A stretch of 64,000 bases of DNA from Chlorocebus sabaeus (GCF_047675955.1 NC_132915.1:45738526-45802525), one strand, 5' to 3'. Shown: positions 24,880 through 37,440, numbered from the stretch's first letter. Notes: a model not told the origin generated them from the letters alone. Numbers and translations are program-made.

Positions 24880-25400
24880 GGATGTATTGGGGTCGACCAT
24901 TTATCAGAATTAGACTTCTTTTCTCAATTCACAGTGAATTATGCTGCCTACACGACTCCCCTCTCTCAGAGCCTGCCATCCCCGTATGGCCCCTAATGTG
25001 GCAGGCAAACAAAATTGACAGTCTCATCTTGTCAACAAGGGGTGATTCTCCTGAGAAGCCATTTAACTTTGCAGGGGAAGCAATGTATTAATGTGCTTGT
25101 CCCAGGAATGTTAATCATCTTCAAGCTTCCGATCTAACTTTGACGTGAACGAAATCACCAAATTTGTTTACTAAATGAATCGTAATATGCTAATAAGAAA
25201 GCATGACATATATGGAAAAGCCAAACAGATGGTTTGTTTACTCCACTTTGCAACTTTATAAATGTTGTAACTCTGAAGACGTTAGTGAGAATTATTGGTT
25301 TGTTGGCAGAGGCAAACATGTCTTTCGCATACTAAATCTGGCGCTACAGTTAGAAAACAATTTGTCATTGCTGTGGAATGCATAAAAAATGTTAATATAG
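24880..25400. promoter_or_regulatory. Candidate intronic regulatory block A
   Basis: Repeat-free, balanced composition, with several homeodomain/forkhead-type cores (TGTTTACT twice, CATTTATCA, AATTATGC, TTAATCATC). Such blocks in BNC2 introns are often deeply conserved enhancers. This is inference from sequence style only. Confidence 0.35.
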
Positions 25401-25876
25401 GGATGGCATTTGGGAAGGCAGATTGGTAGATGGGAAATGTGTATGCTGGATGCTCAGGTTAAGTGTAGAATTGATATCCAACAGCCCCATTCCCTAACCA
25501 TTTTACTTTTGAGTTGTATCTGACACATCGAGGCTTCTCAAGGGTGCTGATTATTCAATAGGTACCTGTTGCGCTGTAATGTGAGATGAGTGTTACACTG
25601 TGAACAGGATTATGTTTTCACAGCATTTGGAAGTGTTCTCAATCAGGCAGCTCATATGGTGCTCAGTTTACTACTATTGTTGGGTAAGAAAAAGCAAAGC
25701 CATGAGCCCTGGCATCTTTTAAGGACTTACTGAGAATAAATCTGAGCTTTAATTTTGAGTTGTATATTTACCCTGGACAAATTAACCCTCAAGCTTTCCA
25801 TTCCTTGTTTTATACAGTCTGACTTATATATAAAGATTTTAGAAGATATATTTCCAAAATAATAGGAGCTAATTTT

Positions 25877-26046
25877 TACAGGCATGTGCCACCACACCCA
25901 ACTATTTTTTTTTTTTTTTTTGGTCAATATAGAAGGGTTTTTGCTATGTTGGCCATGCTGGTCTTGAACTCCTGGTCTCAAGCAATCTGCCTGCCCCAGC
26001 CTCCCAAAGTGCTGGAATTACAGGCGTGAGCCACCACGCCCAGCCT
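25877..26046 (-). mobile_element. Truncated Alu, reverse
   Basis: Reverse-complement Alu left monomer with T run (25905-25921), then GTTGGCCATGCTGGTCTTGA and ending GCCACCACGCCCAGCC. The other monomer is missing. Confidence 0.9.
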
Positions 26047-26799
26047 AAAATGGTTAATTTATGATCTTCTTAAAATACAACATTCAGGATGCATGAGTTC
26101 CCCAAGGGAGGTGACAGTATTTTGTAGGATAATCAATATTATTATTTAGTTATGGCTTTATCTAGAATTCTGTGTTGAAAATGAAACTAATAAAGACACC
26201 TGAACAAGAAGAGTGAGCATAATCTAATTTACAACTTTGATTAAATGTCAAAACTACCAGCCAAAAAATGAAAACTTCATTTAACCAACCAGCAATGTAT
26301 GTATGCTACTAAATGTTTTAGTATTTAGAAATGGATGATTTTTGTGAAGTTCTTTTTACTTTTTATTTGCACAGGCAGAGTCTGAAATGCAGGATTTTGT
26401 ATTAAAGAAGTACTTATTCCCTCTTATGTTATTAACCACTCCCAACATCCTGGTCATAGAGATACATGTTGAGACTACCACTAATCTTGTGGGATTTCCT
26501 GGTGTATCACCACACAGCACTGAACTTTTTACCCAAGAAATGAGAGAGCAAAGTGATCTAAAGAAACCACTGAGTTCATCTTGCTGTCCAAGGATTACTT
26601 TGAAGCAAGAAGCATTAGCAACTGTTCCAGCCTGGTGCTTATATCTCATTTGAAACATCTCATTCCTGACCAACAAAGAAAATTTCAATAAAGTACTTTT
26701 ACTGATTTAACAACAGTGAGCTCCTGGGAATGTCAAAGTGCTAAGCCTTTTCCAAGGAGAAAAGAAATCAGCAGCTCAAATATAATTAACCTTCCATTC

Positions 26800-27210
26800 T
26801 CAATGCAAACTGCCACACATAGGAGCTCTGCAGTCTATTAGTGAAGTTATAATGGCCAACAGGCAGAAGCAAAATTGGTCAAAAAGTTGGCTGCTGCTGT
26901 CATATTTTTGGAATTATGATTAATGGCACTAATAATGTGGATGATTACTGATATGTGTATCTCCAGCAGTTTATCATATTGCTTTGGCTGCCTACGTCCA
27001 CAATAAACAGGATGCTATCATTTACCTCTTTATTGAAGGCAATCCTTCTCTTGAAGGAGCATATTCTAATTACTTCGTAATGTTTTATGTCTTAAACATT
27101 TTGCAGCTCTGGACCTTGCCAACTGCTTCGTGTCTACCATTGATTAATTACTGAATGTTTAATCAAAATTTAGAAACTAATGTAGTCATTTATGAGCACA
27201 CTGCAGTGCC
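26800..27210. promoter_or_regulatory. Candidate intronic regulatory block B
   Basis: No recognisable repeat. Dense ATTA/TAAT cores (GATTAATGGCACTAATAATG, TTGATTAATTACTG), plus CAATAAACAGGATG. Candidate enhancer by composition only. Confidence 0.35.
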
Positions 27211-30200
27211 AAAGTAGTTAGGCTTTGCTCCCAAGTTTGGAGAGTGTTGGGTTCAAAATCAAATCCCAGTCATGCATGAGGATCCAAGAATTTCACCTTG
27301 GGTGCTCTGAGGTTGCCAATTCCATCTCCACTGATGAATGGAAGGTAATCTAACTACAGGGTAAACAGCATCTTTACCTACCCTGTCTTCACTGGATTTC
27401 CCTTTCCTCTTTCCTCAGCTCCCTGATCAACCGAGCACCACTGTTAGCTGTTGCTGAGAACAAGAAAGTCCTCGTGAATACCCATCATGAGAATATAGTT
27501 TTGAAGTGGTTAAACAAGTGAAAAATAATTTGCTGGGACAAATACATAAGTTTTTTTTAATGTGGATTTTTTATGGTACTGTCATACAACCATTCACCGT
27601 TGAAGTTAAGTGTTTTTTTAATACCATTACTGAACTGCTGAAATGGATGCTAATATAGCTTGGAGTGCTAATGTCAAGTCCTGGTAATAAAAAAGACAGA
27701 CTGCTGAATGAAATAATTTCAAGTAAAAAATAGAACAAAAGTGCTCTCTCTCTTGCTCTCCACTTTTATTGAATTGGGACTGACTGAGCCAATTGCTTTA
27801 GAAGTCTGTAAAACACAATTACGAGTGAGCGAACTGACCCACCAGTGCCCCCTCAGTGACAGAGCAGGCTAAAAAGGCAGCAGAGTTAGAGCGGCTCCCC
27901 TCCGCTGGCCATCAGACCTACAAGGCTACCAGCTGCAGTTTTGTTGTTCTTGGTGCCCAAATGGGTCTTGTTTTACTTATGAAATCTTATTTCCCATCAA
28001 TGTGATAAAGTTACTTCATACATCACTCTCTAAGATGTAGATGTCTATTCTGGCAATTAAGAATGATCTGTCTTTTGATATTCTTATTTATGTGGATGTT
28101 TATGTATAAACACACATATACATTATGTGGATGAATTTAGATTAGAACATTAGCACAATTTTTGAATGGCTGGTAATAATTCAGATTGATATATGCAATA
28201 GCAATATTGAGGCACTGCTTACATATATTCTGTTAGAAACACTTGTCTTTTTTTTCTTTCCTAAGGTAAAGTCAAAATCAGAGCAAGCAACAAAAAGAAT
28301 TAAACCAGAAGTGGGTAACATTTTCCTCCCTAGTTAATAAAAGAAGTAATAAACTCACAAAGTACTAGAGTTAGGATCACTAACACTTTAGGCATAACAG
28401 CTTTTTACCAGGAATTTACAACTCCTGTTTTAATTCAAGCAGCTTGCATTAGGACATAAAATCTAGGTATATTTTAAAAGTGTAGTTTTATGTGAAATAA
28501 CCGAAGAAAAATTGTCCTTTCCTAAAAAGTATTCTTTCTTCCTCGTCTCAGCTTGCCTGCCTCTCCCTCACACATGTATCTTGGCACTCAAGAATCAAAG
28601 TTACCAAATTCCTCTTTTACGACGTTGCAATTTTTTGGCAAGGACAAGCTTCTTTCCAATTCTGCCACATTCATTTATTTGAAGCTTGTGGGAGTCTTAT
28701 GGCAAGCACATTATTTCTGAGAAGGCTTTAAAAAAAGAAAAAAAAAAATCTTCATTGCTAAACCTTCATTATGAAATTTAGGCAAAGAAGGTATCCCTTC
28801 CTCTTAGTACAACCACGAATGATCACTTACAGCAGAAGGGTTGACAGCAGCCTTTCACCTGAGACAAAACTGAACTTACCCGAGTTATACAAGTGAATGT
28901 TAATGTACATGTACGGTCTTACCACCCTCTTCTGGGTAGAAAACAGCCTATGTTTTTTAAAAACAGAAGATGGGCTACAAAAATGAGCCTCTCAAATAAA
29001 TGGTTACATATAAGAAAGATTCACACCAATAAAGTCTGTGAGAAGTTCAGATAGATTCTGAGGGACGTGGAAATCAGGAAGACCCTTTCAAAGTGGTCTC
29101 ATCATGAAAAATACCACTGGTGCAATCAACATGTGCATTCTGCTCAGATATTTTGGCCTGAATTTTCAAGATAATGCTGGCAAGAACAGTAGATTTTTCC
29201 TTTATGAGGAAGGTAAAAATAAGAGCTATATAGAAGCATTATGTATGTGCAACAGAAGTTATAGTTCCACAAGAGACTTAATGTTAACTCCCGTCAATAG
29301 AAATTTGTAAAAATCTCTTTGCATCATGAAAAGGAAATCATTCATCAGCCATGAAGCTTTGTGGTCTATTTGGTACACAGTTCTGAAGACGAGGGAAATG
29401 ACTGGTGTGGTTCTTGCAGTGGAGGAGTGAAAGGTCAGCAGAGGCTTAAATGAGCTTGTCTTGCATCCAGCTGGGCCAGCAGGAGGTCATTAGGAAGATC
29501 CGAGGCTCACTTTAGGCTTGACAGAGTCTCTCTCCATGATACAAGGAGACCGTTTTGCTCACTGCTCTTCTCCCAGTATCTAAAAAGAACCCCAGGGACA
29601 GGAATGACACTGAAGTTTATCTTACTACCAAAGTTTTGCTTGAGGAGGGCACAACTAGCAATTACTCAGGAGGGGGATTTATTTTGTGTGTTTGCTTCTG
29701 ATGGAAAGTAATGGAGATAAGTACAAAAGGTTTATTGATCTGGCTCTATTGTGAAACCAAATAGAGTAGCAGGGGGAAAAAAAAAAAACTCTTCCTTAAC
29801 ATTTAGAAGTCAGAGGATCTGCACAACTTCACGTTATAAGAGAATTTTAGAAATGGAGACTTGTAGTCTGATTGGCAATGAAATGAAACAGCTAATGCTT
29901 TAAAATGTTCTCCCCTTTTACTTGGAGGGGATTACCACATCGTATTTGACAGCTAATTATATTAGGGCAAATATACTAATAGTTATCTTGAATTGGTGCT
30001 AAGTGGCTCATTTCTAAGAGGTATTACCTGGTGAAATCATGTGTATTTACTGAAAAGCCCTCCCTAGAAAAAGTTCTGTATAAGTTTCCAAACATAGAGA
30101 ATCATGGAAAAAATGGATGTTGCTATGCTGAGAAGGTGGTAACAGGAGGTAGGTAACATGTTCTCGCATCTTCACCTCTGTTGTTAATGTATGCAGTGGC

Positions 30201-31249
30201 TCATCAGAGGTAGCTCATGTTAATTTATTCCTGCACACCTGTACAGGGCTGGAAGTCAGGTAATCAGACCAGCTAAAACCATACATTCGTGCTTTTTAGC
30301 TACAGCTACCCAGAGGCCTATAGAGGAACAAATTTAGTTATGGAGACATCAGCAGGTTTTAATAAACCAAATACACACGTCTTCCTCCATAGGAATAGAG
30401 AAGTTTCCACATTTAGATGTGGACTGATTAAACTAGCAATCAAATGGAAGGTTCACATGTGACACCAATGGTTGCCTCATATTTATTTATAAATCACCCT
30501 CAGCAAAAATAATTTGGTCTTTAAATTTATTCATAGGGCTAAATCATCTTTCTACAACTTGAAGATCAAACATATATGCTTACCTTTCTGATAAAATTTA
30601 AGACAAACCTTGACAACTAGCAGCTACTACTCTGAGAAGAAAGGGACAAAGATGGTAAAACTCATGTAGGATGAAAAAGAGACAATGACTTCTTACTATA
30701 CAGATCATCTAGTTGCTGGGTACAAAGTCTTCATTTTAGATGGGATTTTAGAACTGCCAATCATTAAGACAAGTATGAATAAATTTTAACCTATGAGCAA
30801 ATGATAAGGAATATTAGGAAAGAGAACAGAGGGTATTTGTTATTTTTCTTCCTGAATAAAAACCAAATTAACTTATAAGTAGGCTCCCCTTCAAAATGAG
30901 TGACCTATGCCACTCAGGTCCTGGGGATCAAAAATCAAGTCAGAGTATGAGAAAGGATGAAAGGTCAACTACACCCAGCTAATTCTGACTATCAGGCTCT
31001 CTTCAAGAAAATTTCCCGTATGAAGACGGTAGGTTCCAGGCCAGTTAGAATTTCCTCTTCCTAGGAAAGATTTCATATGTATACTCCATAATGGAGGGGC
31101 AGCCTCCTGTTCCTTAACAGAACAGCAGCTCAGCAGCAGACAGATCAAGGGATAAACAAGAAGGAGAAAAGGGTCTTTAGAGACCTCAAAATCGAACACT
31201 ACACTTTGTTATCAGGATATACTTGAAGACTTTAGCAGTCACCTTAAAG
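27210..31249 (-). other. Last intron, central part
   Basis: Unique AT-rich sequence. I see no gene or clear repeat family apart from short A runs. Confidence 0.55.
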
Positions 31250-31591
31250 CAGCAGTCCCCAAACTTTTTGGTAACCAGGGACCAGTTTCATGGAAGACAA
31301 TTTTTCCACAGACGTGAGTCGGGGGTATAGTTTTGGGATGATTCAATGATTCAGGCATGTTACATTTATCATTAGATTCTCTTAAGGAGTGTGCAACCTA
31401 GATCCTTCACGTGCATATTTCACAATAGGGTTCACACTCCTGTGAGAATCTCACGCCACCACTGATCTGACAGGAGGTGGAGCTCAGGCAGTCATGCTCG
31501 CCCGCCCACCACTCACCTCCTGCTGTGCAGCCTGGTTCCTAACAGGCCATGGACAAGTACTAGTCTGCAGCCGCGGGGTTCGGAACCCCTG
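31250..31591 (+). mobile_element. MER1-type hAT-Charlie element (MER1B-like), nearly full length
   Basis: Starts CAGCAGTCCCCAAACTTTTT and ends GGTTCGGAACCCCTG, which are the terminal inverted repeats. Internal blocks AGGGACCAGTTTCATGGAAG, TCTGACAGGAGGTGGAGCTC and CTGGTTCCTAACAGGCCATG match MER1. The flanks CCTTAAAG and CTTTAGAG look like a decayed 8-bp target duplication. Non-autonomous, no transposase gene. Confidence 0.9.
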
Positions 31592-32842
31592 CTTTAGAGC
31601 ATCAGAGTTGTCTACAGAGAAAATTATTTACATTTCACTTTTATCACTCAGAATAAAAATTATTCTAACAGCTACCTAGTTACAAAGATGAATCACACTT
31701 CGTGTGCTTGCTCTCTGTCCGTGTGGAATGGTCCTCTTGGCTTCTGAATTTGTTAAACACACACTCATTTACAACTATATAGAAAAGAATAGATTTGACG
31801 CTGTTGCTTGGAATCTTCAGCCCTAACAAATCTTGCATGTGTCTCTTTCCTTCCTCTGTGTCACTTTACACAAACAGCATTCTTGCTTTTCAAAAATCTT
31901 CAACTTGATCTTATAAAATCTAGAAGGACCACCAACAAAGGACCTGGTAATCTTTGCTAATTAACTGCCAAACCTAAAACGTAGTATTTAACATCTTTCT
32001 ACTTCCCATCTTACTAACATGCCTATCTGGAGACCAAAAATGCAACTACCTCATGTATAACCACTTTGGAAGAAGCCCAGGCAGACCTGTGTAAAACTCC
32101 TCCAAGGTGTTCGAATCATGAAGAAGTCTGCTTTTATAAACAGAAGGAAGAGGGCAATTCTGTTAGCTTTATGACAGGAATCTTAGAAACCCTTAGCCCT
32201 GCACACTTCAGCCCCCACTCAAAATCCCCTCTAATGCTTTATTTGCACAAGGAAGACATTGTGCAGTCAAGGATGGATGAAACTGAGACTCTGGGGAGAG
32301 GAAAGCAATGGGTCTGAGGACAGCAGGATTAAAGACAAAGGAGGGTTTCTGTTTGAGAAGGTCTGTTGGCTCAAGAAAAAGGTAAGAAAACTTGTCTTAG
32401 CTTCACAGCAAATTAAAAAGGAAAAAATAGGGAGACAAAATTCCTGGGGTTCTTGTGACTAATAAAGTAAAAGTGAAGACACAGGAGAAGGTAAGTCTAA
32501 GAGACAGATCAGAAATGTAATCCAAGAGGCTTTGTGAATAACGAGATTAAATCACAGGTTGACAATCATTGACGAAATGACAATAAAAGGCTGAAACAAG
32601 AATACAATTATGTTTCACGGTTCACTCTGCTGAGATGCAGGAAGAGGCAGGCACCCCAATGGCATCACTGGTTATTTGGAGTAGCCAAACTCATAACATT
32701 ATGTTAATTCAAGTCATAGACTCAAAACAAGATGAAAACTTTTCTTAAGAAAATATAATGTCAAAATTAAAGTATCAGAACTTGTGTGTTTATAACCTAG
32801 GATCAAAATAGTTGTGTATTGTTAAAAAGCAAAATTTCAGTT

Positions 32843-33166
32843 GGCCGGGCGCGGTGGCTCAAGCCTATAATCCCAGCACTTTGGGAGGCCGAGACGGGCG
32901 GATCACGAGGTCAGGAGATCGAGACCATCCTGGCTAACACGGTGAAACCCCATCTCTACTAAAAAAAAAAAAAAATACAAAAAACTAGCCGGGCGAGGTG
33001 GCGGGCGCCTGTAGTCCCAGCTACACGGGAGGCTGAGGCAGGAGAATGGCGTAAACCCGGGAGGCGAAGCTTGCAGTGAGCTGAGATCCGGCCACTGCAC
33101 TCCAGCCCGGGCGACAGAGCGAGACTCCGTCTCAAAAAAAAAAAAAGAAAAAAAAAAAAAAAAAAA
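32843..33166 (+). mobile_element. Young full-length AluY, Old World monkey type (AluYR-like)
   Basis: Complete dimeric Alu with little divergence and a long A-rich tail interrupted by one G. Diagnostic variants include GGCTCAAGCC instead of the human GGCTCACGCC, AACTAGCCGGGCGAGGTGG, GGCGTAAACCCGGGAGG, and GAGATCCGGCCACTGCACTC. From memory these mark the cercopithecid AluYR lineage. Confidence 0.9.
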
Positions 33167-35440
33167 GAATTAAAAAAGTTTCTATTCTACAATTTTTGCA
33201 ATCTGCTTTTCCATTTATCTTGTGTGATAAAGCTCCAAAGTGAAAAAGATTGGACACACTGTGATTTCACCCAAATGAAATGTATCAACTGTCTTCTGAA
33301 GCTTGCTATCTTCTGCGTGACTGAACACCCTGGGAGCACATCTGTACTCTTCTTCCCACCTAGAACACCCTCATCATCCTAGATGTGGGTCTAAACTTAT
33401 ATATGGTTAGTCACGCACTAAAATCCTGAAACCTACAATAAAAAATGAAGACTGAAATATTTTCCTGCTATCAATAAATGTTTTTCCTCAGACAAACCAA
33501 TAAGCAGTACCTCAACAGTGCCTCCTTATGTGTTAAGACATACACATACGAGCACTTGCGTTTTCTAGGAATTTTACATAAATGAAGGCTTCAAACGTTG
33601 GGTGTGTAGCCTTTTGGTCTCACAGCTATTTATTCCAGTGCTATGACTTGCAATATTTTCAGCAAACCAACTAAAACTGTGATAGGAATTCATGCAATTA
33701 AGAGTAAATTTTGGCTTGTCTTCAAACACTCCATTTCCATAAATATTTTATGCAGGTTTTCGAGTCTTTTATTTTTGTTTAAAAAAATGCAATGCATTAA
33801 CCTCATTATTAGTAGTGTACTATCTCAAATTTAAAAGAATGAGTATTGCTCACAACTTGGGGGAGGTTGGGTACAGTATTTTATTATTCAAAATATAGCC
33901 ATCTTATCTGATGTATTCTGGGACTGTCAATGATACCTTGGAACTGAAATAACATGACTATAAACCACTTTTACAGAACAAAGTAAATGGGGGTGGGAAA
34001 ATCATTAAAAAATAGTTTCTCCTCAAAGCATGTTTTGGGTTGTATAAGAAAGTTACTTATTTTTCTTAAAGATTTTGCTTTTCAAAGATTGATCCCCTTT
34101 TATTTCAGTAGAAAGGAAAAAAATACTCTTCAAACTTTTATTTAAAAAAGGATTGATCTCCAAATAAGAAGACAAAACAGAATATTCCAGAGACAGGACA
34201 CTACTTTTCAGTGGTATGTTTAATGTTACTTTGCCAAAGAACTCTATGCAATTGACAAGCACTAGAATTACTGCTTACTAGTGGTGGCTCTGTAGAAACT
34301 TTCTAGTTAATTTAATGTGTTTCTTCCATTGATTTCCACCATGTTAATAAATTTTCTCTAAAATATTTTTAAAAGACAATGTAGAACCAAAAACCACACC
34401 TGACATAATGGTTGAAGAACTAAACTGGCCTGTGACCTGAGTCGGGCTGGTGGTGTATTATGTAAATGATCTGCTCATAAGCTTATCTCAACAAATGCAG
34501 GATAACCACACTATCCTGCCACTGACCACCTTGATACATTCCATTTATATTACATTTTCTTGAGGATTAATAAAGAACTTTGTAGGTTTAGGACCAGCTG
34601 CTTCTGTTTAAGCCCAACTGTTTCAGAGCTGCAACTACATAGCAAGAGTGTGATGTCATCTGAAGGCTGGACATAATACATTCGTGCTGGTCCTCAAAGT
34701 ATATGCATGCCTCCCCTTCTGTGAATAATCCCCATGGTAGACTATAGTTTAGAGATGTGCTCAAAGCCATTATGAAGTTAAGATAAAGAAACCCACACCA
34801 CCATGCCATTTTCCCACATCAACAATTACATCTGTCCCATTTCCTCCTGATATTTTCATGACTCTTAAAGAATTCAAGGACACACTAAATACTCATGTAA
34901 GGAATGATAACATTACTGGTTATACCTACGGAGATGCAGGCTGTCTCGATGTCCTGGACCTATGGTTCTTTCCATCCGTAAATTTCTGTTTCTATATTGG
35001 ATAAATATGTGTGTATGAAGATAATATATTGATTTAATCAAAAAGCCACATGGCAAAGCAGAAATATAAATATATAAATATATATATAACAGAAGCTGCG
35101 GCTTCTAAGTGAAGGTTCACGGGGAAGCAGGGAACCGTGTACATAGTTAACTTATTCACACCCAGATGCATGAAAACACATACACACACATATACACAGA
35201 GCACAGAGAAAAATGGCGTGCATTACGGGTAAGATGGCACATGATTCTGCATGCTTAATCATCACAAGCACCAACTGCAACAATCCTTCATGAGCATGGC
35301 AGCCTAGTTATCACGTGATCACTGTGGACAATCTTTACAGTGCATCAAAAACATCTAAGTTGGATTTCTTTTAGTGTGAAGTCCAACATGACTGAAAACT
35401 GGCACCCTCCACCCCCAGCAGGAGCAGCCAATGGAGATTT
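33167..35440 (-). other. Last intron, donor-proximal part
   Basis: Unique sequence with a TA-rich stretch at 35063-35090. The 35090-35440 part next to the donor is less AT-rich and contains a CACGTG E-box (ATCACGTGAT, 35312-35321). No repeat family recognised. Confidence 0.5.
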
Positions 35441-35447
35441 ACTGACC
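35441..35447 (-). promoter_or_regulatory. BNC2: Splice donor of BNC2 last intron
   Basis: Exon end G at 35447, then GTCAGT. Matches the consensus except for C at +3. Correct because it restores SRDRHSAN across the junction. Without splicing the frame continues 24 codons past the arginine codon to a stop at 35371-35373. Confidence 0.93.
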
Positions 35448-35583
35448 TGTCTCTGCTTCGGCGAGAGGGGAATGCAGCATTGCAACCAGCCACTGTGCAG
35501 ACGTGCATCTCTTTCAAGTGAACATTCCTGTAGTGAAGTTTCACACTGTAGGAGCTTTTGAAACTCTTCTTGCACACATAACA
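35447..35583 (-). other. BNC2: BNC2 zinc-finger pair 2, exon-6 part
   Basis: Begins with CYVC...HYRNVH (complete finger) and continues with CTVAGC and the 12-residue spacer. The two histidines of this second finger are in the next exon (19209-19232), so the intron cuts directly before the first His ligand. Confidence 0.93.
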
Positions 35584-37416
35584 TATTTTGGGATCTGGGC
35601 TAGAACACAGGTCACCTTCTGGGGAGAACTTTTGAGGGCTGCCATAATTCAGAGACGATGTAAAGCTCTCATGCAAGGCAGCCATGCTGGCACCCCCACC
35701 GTTGTACAGTCCATACTGGCTCATGTAAAACATGTCGTAAGTGGGGTCTGTAAATTCTTCCTTCACCTTGATGACGTCCTGGTGAGAGGGCTCACTGTGG
35801 TTCTCATCAGGCCTCTCACTATTCATCAGGACTTTTTCGCTCACTTCGCTGTGAATGTGCTCATCCCCTTCCATGGATTCCTCGCCCAGTTTGGGCTCCG
35901 AAGACTCAGACTCGTTCTCATAGTCCCGCTCAGGCTCTTGGTCTTCAGAAGTCATGCTGTCGGCCCTCCTTATTTCAGTCCTTGAAATGCACCGGGTCCT
36001 GTTATGCTTAGAAAAGTCCTTCACAGACATGCCTGGGCTCATCTCCTCTTGGGAGTGACAATGATTGTCATGGCTCATGTCATTGACCACAGCTCCACCA
36101 TCATTGGGGTCATCATCTTCATCATCAAACTCATCGGCGGTATCAATAATTTCCTTCTCAATCTTCACAGGCATGCTTGACTTCCTGGGCTTTTTCTTGG
36201 GTGCCAGGTCAGTACTGGGCTCATGGGTGGCCATCATCACTGCTGGCACTACTGGCTCAGAGGGTGGCGGGGGGTGCTGCTCTATGGTACCACTGGTTGG
36301 AATGATGGGACTGGTTGGGAGGGAGGTTGGAGGACTCACCATTTCCCCTGGAGTGAGTAAACTTCTATAAAATGGAGGAACTGGTTGTACAGTCTTTAGC
36401 CCAGAAAACACCAGCTGGCTAGGGAGAGGATTTTGCAAGACAGGGTCTAGAGGGGGAGTGGTAAAACCCATTGGGGGCCGGCCAGGGCTTGTGAGTGCCA
36501 GATTTGATTTTGTACTTGCTATGACAGGGGTGGCAGCTCCTGAGGTGGCCCGAATTAAATCTTTATCTCGGTTATTCCTTAGCATAGGCATGTGAAGGCG
36601 AGGATTGGGGTTTGCACTGTGGCGATTACGACTTCGGAGGGAGCTAAAGACCATGTTGCAACCTTCAATGGTGCATCGATGTTTGATCTTCAGGTGAACA
36701 GCATTGTAATGAATTTTGAGAGTACCTTTGTCATAGAACGTCTTCCCACATGCATTACAGAACACTCTTCCCTTCCTAGAGGCTGACCCCATCCTTCTCA
36801 TCCGATGAATCCGGAATGAGCTTTTTGGGTGTTCAGTTTTAGTTAAATCACTGACTGGGGCAGAATTCTGAATGGGAGAGACACAGGCTGGCTCGGTTTT
36901 GGGCTCCACATTAGTAATGCTGGTCAGGGCATTTCTATTGGGTGTTTGATCATTCTTATAAGGTGTGGGAGAAACTTCAGATTCACTGCTCTCATTATAT
37001 TCATTCTGAGTTGAAAGGCTGGGTTCCCGCAGCCTCAACCCTGGTTGCTCTAACAGTAGCCCATTTGGAGGCAACCCTAGCAGTGGCGCTGAGACAGGGT
37101 TTATGTACTGGAATGGAAGCAGAAATGCAAGGCTGTTTGGGATGTTTTCAAAGTGATGAATGCTGGAAGGATTGCTGTTCTCTAAGTGAGCAAGGAGGCT
37201 GGGACTCCTGGTGCGATTATTGCTCTCAATGAAAGTCCTTATATCTGAGTCTGTCTTTGAAGATGGTACAGCCACAGCCTGCCCTTCTTTCTCCTGAATT
37301 GCCATCAGCTCCACAATGGATTTGGTTTCTCCAAACCGCAGAAACTGCTGAAGGGTGATGATTTCCTCTTCTCGAGACATGATGGCCCAGCGGTCCAGCA
37401 CCTTGCCAGCAGCATC
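35447..37416 (-). CDS. BNC2: BNC2 large penultimate coding exon (basonuclin 2)
   Basis: Encodes 656 complete codons plus the first two bases of a split arginine codon. The exon opens in phase 0 after a CTAG acceptor (AG at 37418-37417) with residues DAAGKVLDRW. It ends with AG before a GTCAGT donor at 35446-35441. In order it holds an N-terminal region without known domain, zinc-finger pair 1 (36592-36759; C-x2-C-x12-H-x4-H, then C-x4-C-x12-H-x8-H), a proline-rich stretch, a basic nuclear-localisation motif with an adjacent serine pair (PKKKPRKSSMP, 36169-36201), an acidic run (about 36109-36135), a long Ser/Glu/Asp-rich region and the start of zinc-finger pair 2 (from 35583). Paired fingers with this spacing are specific to the basonuclins. 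BNC2 is a nuclear protein thought to act as a transcription or RNA-processing regulator, with roles in craniofacial, urogenital and pigment-cell development. There is no frameshift or internal stop. The GTG at 37401 is an ordinary internal valine, not a start; the true start lies in exons beyond the window. Confidence 0.97.
36169..36201 (-). other. BNC2: Putative nuclear localisation signal with phospho-serine pair
   Basis: Encodes PKKKPRKSSMP. In basonuclin 1 the equivalent basic cluster directs nuclear entry and the serines beside it modulate it by phosphorylation. The same role here is inferred from the conserved motif. Confidence 0.8.
36592..36759 (-). other. BNC2: BNC2 zinc-finger pair 1
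   Basis: Two C2H2 fingers: the first with CNAC...HYNAVH, the second with CTIEGC...H and a final H eight residues later. All eight zinc ligands are present. The long second-finger His spacing is a basonuclin feature shared by all three pairs in this window, with 8 residues here and 6 in the other two. Confidence 0.95.
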
Positions 37417-37440
37417 CTAGAGGCCACATCAAAGAAACAA
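37417..37440 (-). promoter_or_regulatory. BNC2: Splice acceptor of BNC2 penultimate exon
   Basis: TTGTTTCTTTGATG then GGCCTCTAG before the first exon base G at 37416. The pyrimidine tract is moderate. The AG plus open frame to DAAGKV supports it. Confidence 0.9.

Larger units (their letters stand above)
19291..24880 (-). other. Last intron, acceptor-proximal part
   Basis: Unique AT-rich intronic DNA. Apart from A runs, the GA tract, a 12-bp hairpin (23713-23743) and a short purine tract at 24213-24240, I recognise no repeat family or gene. Confidence 0.6.
19234..35446 (-). other. BNC2: BNC2 last intron (16.2 kb)
   Basis: Donor GTCAGT (35446-35441) and acceptor TTTTCCTAG (ending at 19234). 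The intron lies between the second and third base of an arginine codon (phase 2). It is mostly unique AT-rich DNA with few repeats: an AluY, one truncated antisense Alu, a MER1-type element, A-rich and GA simple repeats. I saw no open exon with good splice signals inside, but alternative exons of a few dozen codons cannot be excluded by eye. Confidence 0.93.

Noticed and set aside
35503..35985. 160-codon plus-strand frame opposite the large BNC2 exon
   Set aside because: Shadow of the real exon on the other strand.
37399..37401. GTG as a translation start of BNC2
   Set aside because: The frame continues upstream to the acceptor (DAAGK before it) and the family has further N-terminal exons.
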